Source: Gymnogyps californianus
Taxonomy: Eukaryota; Chordata; Aves; Accipitriformes; Cathartidae
Assembly: GCF_018139145.2 (NCBI RefSeq)
Contig: NC_059481.1
Span: 15,364,368 to 15,428,367, forward strand
Length of the DNA stretch: 64,000 nucleotides
Direction: 5' to 3'
Position numbers and translations under genes: made by a program. The first letter of the stretch is position 1. Every line of letters begins with the position of its first letter. Below are positions 23,942 through 46,500 of the stretch, piece by piece. Below the pieces are notes generated by a model, which saw nothing but the letters and a program-made list of their open reading frames with translations, ran no database searches and was not told where the DNA came from.

Positions 23942-26087
23942 TCAGAGGGAGTCCGTTCGCTTACGGGCAAACACAGCCGACATGGTCTTGACGATGCCAC
24001 GGATCCCCGTACCCTTTTTCAGCGCCAGTCTGGTGTCAGGGATGCGCTCGGCCAGTCCATGGAAGACCATGAGGGCCCCGTGATAAGCCTCAGCTGCAGA
24101 GACCTCGTAGAAACCACAGTCTAAAGAGAGGGCCAGGAGCCGACCCTCCTCGCTGGACACCACCCGTTGGTGGTGCAGGTCCCGTTTGTTGCCCACAATG
24201 ACGATGGGCACCTTCTCCTGGCTCTGCCCCTCCTTGGCTGCCTTGATGAACTGGATTTTGAGGGGCAGGATGTTGAAGCTGGCACGGTCACAGATGCTGT
24301 AGACCAGGACAAAGCTGTCTGCCCACTGGATTCGCTTCTCCTCCGAGGAGCCCTCCTCTGCCCGCTCCTGGGGAAAGAGAAAAGCAAGGGGGTTTTTTTA
24401 TCCGGCTCCCTCCCTCCACGCCTGCCTGCTAGCACAGGCTGCAGCGAACCTGAGCCTGTCAGGACAGGGACGGCTAGCAAGCAGCAACAGGGCAGAGAGA
24501 AAGAGGAGTGCTGAGGAAGGCAGAGCAGCACCTGGCAGACCTCACCAAGGGGACACGATTCGGGCTTCAGCATCGCTGTCCTCACCTTATCACCCAGCTG
24601 CCAAGCACTGCAGGCTGTAGGTGATAACAGCGTGGGGACCTCAGAGCGGCACTTCCACGTTGTTAGCACACTCCTTCGGCTCTAACGTCCTCAGCCAGAG
24701 GACCATGGCCTATGGTGACTGTTGCTACCCTGCCAGCAACGCTGCTGCCCAGTGCTCTGCAGGCAAGAAGGGTTCGGTCACCTACCAACCATCTGACGTG
24801 AGAGCTTTGCTCAGCTGGAGTTCCCAGCCTGTGGTTCCCCATAGGTAACTTTTAGTAGAGGTTTTTTTTGTCCCTGGGGTGAAAACGGGTGACAGGAGCA
24901 GAGCCCTCTCACCTGGGAATTGGGGACGTCCCAGATGTGGAAGAGAATCTCTCGGCCATCCACTGTCAGGTTGTGGCTGTAGATGAATTCTGCCAAAAAA
25001 AAATCGTCATCTTCATGGACCCAAGAGATAGCTCCCTCAACCCAGGTCTTCTCCTCCTGGGGACAAGCCTGTCACGTCCACCCTGGGCGACCATGCTCCA
25101 CAAAGCAAGGTCCCAGGGCTCTTTTCATACAGCAACAACCACATGGAGCATGGTGGCCTTCACAGCTGTAACTGCCCCAGCCTGCCTCCGCCCCAGCGCT
25201 GAGTCCAGGCACACTGGTGCCACCACCTGCCACCCAGGACCTTTTGCACCCCAGAGAAGCAGTTCTGGAGCAAAGAGATGGGTCACTGAACAAATACAAC
25301 CATCAAGCCCCCCGGGAGCAGGCAAAGGCTCTAGAGAAAGGCAGGAGAGGATGGGAAGCAATGAAATCCCGGGGGCAGAAGCAGGCTCGCCTCCTGACCC
25401 CAGTCCCTAATGGGAACCGGCCTGGCCCTGGCCTGGCACTCACCCATGTCTCCGTACTCCCCGATAAAGCGCCGGGTCAGGAAACGCACAGTCAGAGCTG
25501 CAGAGGGAAGGATAAGAAACATCAGAATAACCCTAAACCTGAAGGATTTTCCTTTTAAATCCAGAGCAGAGTCAGGCACCATCCCCCAGTAAACTCCCAC
25601 TAGCAGGAACAACCTCTGGTTTTCTCCCAGCCACCGGCAGGTCTGCGAGCGGAGCAGAGGCACAGCATGAACCGGAGCATCAGCAAACTGCAGCTCAGCG
25701 GAAAATACCTTCCCTCATTGCTCGCCCGCTGCCTACAAGGTTGTGCTCAGCCTTCCCGCCTCAGATCATGGCCACATCCGAAAGCTCAGCCCCATCTCAC
25801 CAGTTTGCTCCGCGGGGCTGCTCTCTGCAGCTTGTTCTCCAAATGCTGCTGCAGCTTTCAGCCTTTTTTGGGGGGGAGAAACGGGTCTCCCTGCCTGGGA
25901 ACCCCCTCCTCCCAGCTCACGGTCGGTTCTTACCTGATTTCCCCACGTTGTCCGCTCCCATAACGAGGACGTTTGCTTCCACCTTCAGGGCAGCGGGGCC
26001 AGGCATCTCCATGAGGGCAGGGTGGTCAGGGGTGAAGCTGGCACTCCGGCGCAGCGGCAGCCGGAGCCCCATGCCGAGCGCGGCCAT
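23942..26087 (-). CDS. Ras-like small GTPase, RERG/RASL11/RASL12-related
   Basis: There are four coding exons on the minus strand: 25934-26087, 25444-25497, 24913-24989 and 23942-24367. Phases 1, 1 and 0 match, giving 236 aa. Residues 44-51 form the P-loop GADNVGKS. SALTVRFLTRRFIGEYG is the signature that opens the RERG/RASL11/RASL12 branch of Ras-like proteins. FVLVYSICDRASF (about 114-126), NKRD (155-158, G4) and EVSAAE (G5) complete the fold. Two elements are off: the switch I region (EYGDMEFIYS) has no DPT-like threonine, and the G3 motif DTAGQ is replaced by WDVPNSQ (89-95), so catalytic GTP hydrolysis is doubtful. A basic, serine-containing tail ends in RKRTDSL with no CAAX box, as in other members of this branch. 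The 39-residue N-terminal extension is arginine/proline-rich. The gene is head to head with KIF7. I know no counterpart between PLIN1 and KIF7 in mammals. The exact subfamily name is uncertain. Confidence 0.87.
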
Positions 26088-26447
26088 GCCTCGCCGGTGG
26101 GCCCAGCGGCGTGTGCGGCTCCTCTCCGTGCAGCCGAGGAGCCAGTGCTTCCCACGGCACCCAGGGGACCCGCGAGGGCCATACCCCTCCCCGCAGCCGC
26201 AGGGGCGGTGCAGCGGGAGCTGCAGGCGGCCAGATGAAAAACTTTGTTATTGCTCAGATCGTCCGAACGTACGTCAGTGCCTGGAGCGCGGCAGGCAGCC
26301 GGGAAGCACTGGCTGTCTGCACCAGCTGCTCCGCAAACTGCATCCCAGGAGGCTGCCCACGCCTGCACCTCAAGCACCCTGTCCCTTGGCAGGGCCACGT
26401 AGCCCCTTGTCCCTTCCCCACAGTGACAGCGGGAGTGCCTGCAAGGA

Positions 26448-26700
26448 GTGGTGGAGCGTCTCACAAGTGGTGGAGCGTCTCGTGAGTGATGGAGCATTGT
26501 CTCACAAGTGATGGAGCATCTCACGAGAGATGGAGTCTCTCGTGAGTGAGGGGGTGTCTCACACATGATGGAGCATCTCATGAGCGATGGAGCGTGGTCT
26601 CACAGGTCACGGAGCATCTCTCGAGAGATGGAGTCTCTCGTGAGTGAGGGGGTGTCTCACGCGTGATGGAGCATCTCACGAGCGATGGAGCATCTCGGGA
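26448..26700. repeat. Minisatellite with about 20-base units and hairpin arms
   Basis: About 250 bp of degenerate tandem copies resembling GTGATGGAGCATCTCACGA, with variant units (GGAGCGTCTCGTGA, GAGGGGGTGTCTCAC). A larger block repeats with a spacing of 98 bases (copies starting at 26525 and 26623). The arms CTCACGAGAGA (26520-26530) and TCTCTCGTGAG (26536-26546) are perfect inverted repeats around TGGAG, so single strands can fold. The array opens minus-strand ORFs without stops, which I regard as artefactual. Confidence 0.85.
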
Positions 26701-26973
26701 GCACCCCACCCCTTGCCCCCGACCTGCCGCACAGCCTCCGCAGCCCACCCGTGTCCCCCGCCCCCTCCCCACGCCACCCCAGCCCCACCGCCCACGCCGG
26801 CCGCTCCCGCCCGGGCTGTTGCCTTCCTGCCCAAGGGGGGGGCCGGCCGGCCGAGACCGCCGCTCCCCACCCCCGCACGCCGAGCCCGGGGGCGGCGGGG
26901 CCGCGCTGGCCGCTCCCCCTCCGCGGCGCCGGGCGGAGCCGCCTGACGCCATCGCGGCGCGCCGGGCCGGGCC

Positions 26974-27006
26974 GCTCCCGCTCCCGCTCCCGCTCCCGCT
27001 CCCGCT
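26974..27006. repeat. GCTCCC hexamer microsatellite in the KIF7 5'UTR
   Basis: There are five perfect GCTCCC copies plus GCT, ending 19 bases before the KIF7 start codon. The array is probably transcribed in the KIF7 5'UTR and likely length-polymorphic. Confidence 0.9.
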
Positions 27007-27025
27007 GCCCCGGGGCGGCCCCGCC

Positions 27026-37985
<10,960 letters not shown>

Positions 37986-38441
37986 ACATAATCTTAACGC
38001 TTACCTGGCCCAGGGCAGGGAGGAGCAGATATTGCTGAGGTGAGCTTAAGAGCCTTCCTGCCCCTCAAGCCAGCCTGGCTACCAACCTGTTACATTTCAG
38101 AGGCCTGAGGAAGAAAAAGACATGACTTTTCATCCTAAGGGAAGTAAGCATGTGAGGTGTGAGACCACCAGCCTACATTTGCCACGTTGCTGCCAGTCCA
38201 GACAGCGCCGACTGGACACCTTTCCTCCTGCACCCTCAGCAGCTTAAACACTGGGAAGTGGGAGATGATACCTTCCACCTTGGCCTCTAACACTAAAAAC
38301 TTGTTTACAGTTTGGAAACCTCTGCTGCAGGGCTTGCTCAGCCCTAGCAGCCTCAGAGGGAGATGCTCTGCAGTCCTGCAGAACTTGTACATAGATTTTT
38401 GTAGTAACTTTGGTTTTTTACTTTTCTACTGTAACTTTTCT

Positions 38442-38447
38442 AATAAA
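38442..38447 (+). terminator. KIF7 polyadenylation signal
   Basis: AATAAA in TCTAATAAAGCA lies 457 bases after the KIF7 stop, giving a 3'UTR of about 480 bases. Confidence 0.8.
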
Positions 38448-38469
38448 GCAGAGTGAGTTTTATGAAGCA

Positions 38470-40240
38470 GTCACTTGTCAGAGGCTCCAGTTGTCACTTA
38501 CTCTGGGTATGTAGGAAAGGAGTTCTATTTAAACCTCACTGCATGGGAACTCAGCTGCTGTCACAGTGTTGCCTTAATGTTTAAGTACCTGCTTTGTACA
38601 TGCTCACAGCCAGAGCTGGTAGGCTTCTAGATGGAGTCGCTGCAGGAACAGCATCTCCAGACAGCAGCAGCATTGTCTGAAGCATCCAGGATAAAAGCAG
38701 CCCCTGGTTCAGTGCCATTTTCTGCTCTAGCCTATAAGCTGCTTTAAGCAGCATTTTCTTACTCTTGGAGAAAACTTCCAGTCTGGATGTAAGGGAGATC
38801 AAATACAATCCTGCAACTTAACACTGACACCATCCACCTCAGGAAAGGGAACGTAAGTTTAACTCTGGCAGAGCAAGAAATGAAAGCCCGGGTAGCTGCT
38901 TTAAGAAGGGCAAGGGGGGAAAACGGCAGCTTGGGTACCTGACCCCAAAAAGCAAGCCACTGCTTAAGCCTGAAATCATGAGGAGCACAACTACCATTTG
39001 AGGAGTAACATACACCAAGTTGAAAGCCAGCATCTGAAGTAGGAACCACCTGATCTTCCTCCTGCATACTTGGATCTTGCCTGTAGGGGTGTGGCTTTGA
39101 GGGGGGACATTACTGAGGGCTCTGGGCATAGCTGAGCTGCACGAGATTTAAGTTCAGCACCTTTATTTTCTGCTGTTGAAAACAAAGATCTTCAGCAGAG
39201 AAAAGAAGAAGCCATACTACTTGGAAGTAAGTAGTAGTCTTGGAGCTCCATGCTTGTGTATCAGTCCACATTCTTGAAGCAGGTGCACCTCTCCCACAAG
39301 CAAAACAATCACTGGTAAGCACACTATTCCTCCTCTCTTGGCAGAGGGAAACAGTCAGCTTTCCTGCAACAAATAGTGTTTCTGGGAAACAAATTCCATT
39401 CAATACCATCTAGCCCCTCAAAGCCTTAGAGCCACGTAACAAACTTCCGCGTTGCCGTGCCTGGTTTTAGGATGACCTTACACTATCTTCATAGCTCTCT
39501 GCTTCCTGTGCATTCACTAGACCCAGTGGGTGACTTCCCTGATATCCTGCCATGCACAAACAGATCACTATCCTAAGGGGGAAAAAAAAAAAAAACAGCC
39601 CTTCCAAGATAATGCACAATTTCAGCCCCTTGTAGGCTACATCTCAGGCACTGAATCACAGCTCCTGCTGTCTTCATGGGGTTAGGATGCAAGCACATGT
39701 GTCCCAGGCAACTAAGTCACGATTTAATCAGTGACTCAGTTCGGTAGTCTTTGTTATCCCCAGTTATTCCATCCAAGTTTTACCTCTCAAGGAAGCTTCC
39801 CCAGCCAGTCCTCTCTGGCTCACTGCAAGTTTGCAGACAAGGGTAACAAAGTTATTCCATCAGCACCTGCTTACCCAGCAGTGGCCAGGAGCAGATACAC
39901 CAAACCATTCCCTATCTACAAAGAGGGAAAATTAAACTCCTCTCCTACCCTATGCCCAGCTAAGTTATCTTTCCCCTCCTCTGTACTCTTTTGGCATTTG
40001 TCAAGTATTTCTGAGTAATTTACTCATTAATCCATCAGAGTTAATCTGCTTGTTATTTTCCCGCTAAGCTGTGGCAAACTGGATGCAACTAACAGAGGGA
40101 TCCAGTTAGTATCCGGACAAGATATACAACAGGAGCATACAGCTGGTTTTGTACCCATTCACCTCCAGCATCCTTCTTCCTGCAGCCCCAATCCCTCACC
40201 CATCACTTGGGCTAAAGACAGATTTCTGATTAAGTGACAC
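38470..40240. other. Tail-to-tail spacer between KIF7 and TICRR
   Basis: No gene is recognised in this 1.8 kb. It holds an A-run at about 39581-39595 and another minus-strand AATAAA (TTTATT near 39163) that could end a longer TICRR transcript. Minus-strand ORFs up to about 100 codons lack family motifs. Confidence 0.6.
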
Positions 40241-40258
40241 AATGAAAATTTACATCAG

Positions 40259-40264
40259 TTTATT
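40259..40264 (-). terminator. TICRR polyadenylation signal
   Basis: TTTATT on the plus strand (AATAAA in the gene's orientation) lies about 320 bases downstream of the TICRR stop codon. Confidence 0.7.
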
Positions 40265-40584
40265 TTACAAGAAAGCTGTAGAAAAGTGACAGTTCTCCCT
40301 CTTTACCTAGCAGAATTGAACCTTCACTGCAGAACTCAGCTACCACATGCAGGAGAAGTGCCAGAAAGACTGAGCTAGACTTTGAAGGGATGGAGAGATG
40401 CTGCAATTGAGGTTAAAAAAAACACTTTTAGAGTGGTCCTTATTTCCACTGTCATATGCTTGCATCCAGTCTCCTACCAACACAAGACAGCTCCAGTCCA
40501 GCACCAAATATAAGGTCCTTGTTAAAAAGCATGTTGTACAGCTGGGATAATGTAAAGTTTCCCATACTGTTCTGGCTCCAAACT

Positions 40585-43500
40585 TCAGCTGAGCAGCTTT
40601 TTTCGTGAGTAAGTCCTGCTAAGGGGACGCTTCCTGGAAGCCATGATGTGGAATGGAGACAGCTCCTGGTTGGCAGTAATTCGGAAGGCATCCGATTCCT
40701 CTTCTACAAAAGAGAAAGAATAAATTAAAGCCACAGTTTGCCAAAGTTTACTGGTGACTCCAAGAAGCCAAATACCAACTGGAAACAACAAGAACAGTAA
40801 GGTGCACTTCCTACTAAGCTACTCTTTCTTCATTGCTATCTGCCCTCCCTTCCAAACTTCCCAGTTCATGCCAAGTTTCTTGGAAGTATGCGAGATGGAG
40901 ACACAGAATACAGAAGTGGCAGATACAGCCACAGGCTTTCTGCACAAAGACCAATCCCTAGCACAGTATGCTTTTGTCTCTTTTAGTTGCAGGCAAGCGG
41001 AGAGCACACCTAGTCTGCTCGAGCCCAGCCTTTCCTTACAGCACAGGCGGTTACCTTGAACACACTTTCTCCGAGATGGCGGTGTCTGTCCCTGGCACAG
41101 CAGCGGAGACTGGGTCAGTGCTAGAAGGCTGCTAGCGGAGAGCATGCTCTTCACTGGTGGAGTTGAGCCTGGAGAAGCACAGTGAGATGCTGCAGCAAAC
41201 TGACAACTCAAGAGTGCTTTCATCTAAGTCTCCTACACAGCCTTTATTCTACCTCAAAACTTCCATCAGTACAAGTGATGCTTGGAGTTTATCTGAAACA
41301 AAATCTAGGCTGGCACAGTGGGTTTCTGGCATCAAGAAAGGTAAACAGCAGTCTGGAATTAGCTCTTAGCACATTTAATTTTCTTAGGTGGTTTAGTAGA
41401 AAAGCGCTTCACTCATATTAAACATAGTTACTCTTCAGTTAATTCATGTGTCCTGAAGAAAAACTGTTATAACCATGATGATCTGTAAATACAAAAAAAA
41501 GTCTGTAGCTACAGAAAGTCTCTCCCAGGGCCAGCTAAAGGCTAAACACTGCTATTATTTCATGTCCTGAATATGGACTAATGTTGCTTTAAAGTTTGCC
41601 TGTTTTTCTCAGTGATACCTGTTGAATGATAAGACACTGCCTCTGTATACAAACCTTTCCTTGCAAGAGGAAACAGACACTGAAACTTAATGCTTCAGGG
41701 CATGCAATGGCTATAGAACAACATCTGCCATAGTCTCCTGTAACATGTAATTTCTAGAACAATACTGGATTAAGTATTTGAAATTCACAAGGCCTTGCTT
41801 ACAGAGCTGAGACAGCCTGTTTAACCAAGGTCAGCTGAATCATCTGTACCCACAGCAAAAGCAAAGAGGTAGTTTAAACTTAAATACCTACCGATACAAC
41901 GATACTGCTAGCAAGGCAACAATTTCTGATACCCCACTTTCAATGGGCCCGCCACCATGGGCGGACAGAAGAATTATATAGAGAGCATCAATAAATCCTA
42001 ACATCCACAGGACTAACTCTGCCAAGGCCCCAGTCTATACTGAAGCTTTAGACTTAAGATAGTTGGCTTCAGTGCTGGATGCTGGGCAGAAACAGCTGGC
42101 AGCATCAACACAAACCCAAATAAATCACCAGTTGGATGCAACTGGGATCCTCCCTCCCTAAGTTCTCAAACTTTCCTTTGAATTCCTCCAGCCTCCTGCT
42201 CTTTCATATTTCTCTGATCTCTCTCTCATCATTAATACTCCATTGATGAACTCCTCACATCCAGTCTCCCTCTCCACAAAATTAACTTCCATGTCATTTA
42301 CAACCCACTCTCCCCCTCCACCTCATTCTCTCTCAGTCAGACAGAAGACAGTTGTGTTCTTGTTTTGTCTACCCCACATTTTTAACCATCTCTGAATTTC
42401 AATGGAGTGTCACTCATGCCACTTAATTACCTGACAAAAGGAAGACATCATCAGCCCCTACACAACCGTGCTGCTCAAGAGTTATGAGCGTACACGCTCC
42501 TGGTTTCTCAGGAAGTACAGAGTCCATCCTTGATTTGCTTCTGTTGCCTTCATCTGTGGAAAAGCCAGTGAGATCCAAGTTGCACCTACCAGTGCAAGAT
42601 CTTTTGGCATCATGATTCTCCTCCTTTTCTGGCGATAGATACGTAAAGACCCGCTTCCGAGATTTCAAGCCAAAAGTTCCCATGGCAGAGTCCTCATCAG
42701 CCCTGGGTTCAGAATCACTAGGCGATGCCTGATCCTGGAGCCTGTAAATCCCTTCCAGTTCAAATTCCCCAAGAGTATTTGTTACTTTGCTGCTGCAATG
42801 CTCCGAGATCTTCATCTCTCCTTCTCTGCCTGTTGACATTCTCTTCTGTTCATCAGCATTCTTCTCACTTAGACCACAGCTAGCATTAGCAGTGCTGCCT
42901 GCTGCTCTCTTTCTCCGAGGCCAATCGTTGATAGCATCAGGGGTAGTCTTCCCCTTCTGCTTTGGAGAAGGCGTCCGGGGAACTCCTGCTTCTAAAGGGG
43001 ACGGGGAGGTGGCATTAGAGGCACAGCTTGTTGGGGTGTATGACTGGCATATGTAGGTCTGTCCTCCACCTTTCCCAGGTGTACTGTGGAAAGAGCGGAA
43101 GCAGGACGGTGAAACACAGGCAGCTGCTAGTTTTCCCGGGTGCTTGCTACACCAGGTCATAGCAAGATCACCAAAGGGGCTTTCTCCTCCCTTGGGTTTG
43201 CTGGCACTTGCTTCAGGTTGAGCTTCCAACGATGAGCAAGAGCCAATTTTCTTAATGCGAAGTTTGGGCAGGCCTGAAGCTTGCATTTCAAGTTCAACTT
43301 CGTAAGTCGGTGGGCTAGCAGAAGGCAGTTTGCAACGACTTTTAGGAGTAGAGAATTTGGCTAGAAGTTGAGGATTTCCCATCCGCGCTGCAGCCTCCCG
43401 CTGCCGCCTGTCTGCAGTGCAGCGTAAAGAATAGGCAGGAGCAGACTTTGGCATAGGAGGTGAAGTATTCAAGGCAAATCTGGAGTGTCTCTTAAGACTT

Positions 43501-46500
43501 GGAGCCTTCAGCCCCGTATATTCTTCTCTCAGCAGAGTTCTTGGTTCCAAGTCATCACTAACTGTTTGAGAGCCACTTAAGAAGGACTCACAGGTGTTTG
43601 CACTGGAGTTCCCCTCCTTAACCAATTGCTCACACTCTATCTCAGCATTCTGTGCATGTACCTGCCCTCCAGCAGAAAGCTTTGGAGACAAATGCTTTTC
43701 CAAGTTTTCCGAGTCCTCTCTTGGAGAAGACTTTTGAGATGCTACATCCATCACTTTATTTTTCTCCGATACAGGGGTGTTTTCAGTACCTTGGGACTGA
43801 CAAAGCTGAAGGCTTTCTACAGAAGAGTCACCACCACCATCATGATGATTGTCCTTATTTTCAGAAGGTGTTGAACGTGCAAGTGTGAGGTTCTCGCCTC
43901 CAGAATTTGGTTCACATTTGGCCTGCTTCGATGCGTGAAGCAGGGACATCAGTGAAGTGCCAGTAATACCTGGAGATTTTTGAGAAGATTGTTTACATGC
44001 ACTAAGTTCCCAGTCAGACTCCCTAGCCTGCACATGGGAAGGAGAGCAGATTGCAACAGTGTTCATGGAACTTTCACAGAGAGGAGAACTGAAGGGAGGC
44101 TCTAGCCTCACAGCGAGCTGTGATATTTCTGCACTCAGTGGGCTGGTACATAATTTTGAACCTGGATCTTCAGGTTTCCTGGGAGTACTTTTAGTTGCTT
44201 GAGATAACGGATCTGACTGCACCTGAATTTCCTTTGAGAGGATTTGCCTCCGAGTACCAACTGGAGATGCTAATTTTGAGAGGTATCTCAAGGAACGTCT
44301 TGGAGTTTGCAGTTCTGTAAAACATCTTTCCTGGGCAGCAGAGGGGGAAGCAGCAGTTGGATTTGAATCTGTCAGAGGTAATAGTGAGGCATTGAGCACT
44401 GTGAACCCTTCATGTTCTGGTATTTGTAAGCCAGCCTCTTCACAAGGAGGGGAAAGTCTTTCTGCTGGAGAACAATCCTTAGAAGTTACTTGCAGTAAGT
44501 GAACCCTCTTACTTTCAGTTAATGGAGATGGTGACTTGACCTTTTGTACAGGATGAGAAAAGTACTTTCCCAAACACTTAGCTGCAGTCTGCTTAGCAGC
44601 TGGACTTTTGCCAGGAGTCTTCTCCAGCTTCTGTGGTGTCCTGTGGAGAATGCGAGGTGATCTCCTTGGTAGCCTACTGGCAGAATTCAGTAGCTTCTGG
44701 GCAAATTTATGAGGTGTTTTTCTAGGAGTCTGAAGGGGGAAAAAAAAAAAATTAAAGAATCATGCTTGTTCTATTCCAGCAGTATTATCTACCCCTCTTG
44801 GTATTTACTTCTCAAGATTTAAAACACAAAAAACATTTAATTAGACTTAACAGAAACACTAAATTTAAGATATGTAGATCTCACTAAACATGAATAGAAA
44901 AAGGGTATGGGAAGAAAGATAGAGAGGTAAGTGTTTCTACCTGACAGGCAGTCAACTCCTCCAAGTGTAAGGAATCTTTTCTTGTTCTCCTCCTTCCAGG
45001 TGAATGCTTCACTGTAGGACTACATGTGTCAATGACTGCACCAAAGAAAAACCTCTTGGGAGTCTGGACAGCGGGGCTCTCTGAATGCCGCTTAATGCCT
45101 ATAAAGTGGAACAGTACAATTCAACTAACACCAAGTAACCTGCCACAAACAATTGTCTCAATCACTTCAGATGTATGGACAAGTAGTGTACAAAGCCTAT
45201 GGCGCTAGCATGTTCTTTTCTAGCCAAATGTTAAAGCTTCACCAGAATTATTGTTATTTCCCAATATGAAACTAATATTCATCTGTAGAAAGAGTGCTCT
45301 AGTGAAAAAAAAAGTACAAAATAGCTCAGCCTCTTATTCTATTTATAGCTTCTAGCTTAAGAAAGTTCTGGTTCATGACTAAAGATTCTAGTAAGTACAA
45401 TATAAAGAACTAAATGTCACCATTTATAGCTAATAATCCTACTGAGAAAGCCAGCAAAGAAGATCCCATCAGTCATTGCTTTATGCTGCCACAGAGTAGA
45501 CTGAAAGTCAGCTTTAGGATTTCTGTCCCATATTTTACAGGGATTTCACTGCATTTAAGGGATGCAGACTGACAATCAGTGGTATTCTGTTAGATGGGCC
45601 TGACTGGTTTCTTAAGTTGGCAGTGTATTCATCATAGAAATAGCTGCCTTACCATCCTCCAGATTCAGATTCCCAATTCAAAAGTAATTACTGGGGATGA
45701 ATTTCTTCCTACAGAAGATATTACATGATAGCTCTTAGCTTCTTACAGTCTCTTGTAGAGCCAAATCAAATCAAACTCAAAGCTATCCATACCAGCTTTT
45801 CAGATCAGCAATATCAGCCTGTTCAAATCCATTCAGTACCTTCTACATCCTGCAGCGTACAGCTCTCCTCTTCTTGTCCCTGATGGACTCGCTGTGAATT
45901 TTGTGAGCTGGGCTGTGTAGTGGAACAGAAAACACCAGAGCAGGTCCTATTCAAAGACAGCTGTTTGATACGTGGGCTTCTTCTCAAACCTGCTTCTGAA
46001 AAGGTAAGGATATTGGAGATTGAGCTTTCTTTCTCCCTCAACAACGGGGACATCTTCAAGAACAGTTCGTAACTAAGAAGAACACACTCTAAGAAGAAAC
46101 TTCCATACAGCTAACTATCTCATGTAGGGAGGCAAGAACGCTAAGAAGAAAGCTTCAACTTTCTTGGGGATTTGGAATATTAATGCATACAAATCTCCTT
46201 CCAAATCATGATGCCTCCTCCTCTAAGTCTTGATTATTCTCATCCCTCTCTAGCAATTATATGGAAAGGAATGCTAGAAAAGCCATGTTCAATTCAAGTT
46301 ACATCCCGGTTAAATGATCAGTTAATTCTCCTATCTCTTTTTATTAGTGATTTCATCTTCCTGCTTGCCCAACCATGCTGTTTTCTTCTCCCTTCCTGGG
46401 GATAAGAAACAGCAGTAGCCAACATAACAGAGACACTCCACAGAGCCAGGTGGCTATCTGTTACAGTAGAAATCAGAGCAGTGTTAGGGTCACAGCACAA

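Larger units (their letters stand above)
26088..27025. promoter_or_regulatory. Divergent GC-rich promoter of the Ras-like gene and KIF7
   Basis: The start codons of the Ras-like gene (26087, minus) and KIF7 (27026, plus) are 938 bp apart. The KIF7-proximal half, from about 26700, is a dense CpG island running through KIF7 exon 1; the other half holds a minisatellite. No TATA box is evident. I searched for a full RFX X-box, as KIF7 is ciliary, and found only a GTTGCC half site near 26818. Confidence 0.65.

Noticed and set aside
22597..24124. Plus-strand ORFs between PLIN1 and the Ras-like gene, up to 183 codons
   Set aside because: They overlap the Ras-like 3'UTR and last exon on the opposite strand and have no recognisable domain.
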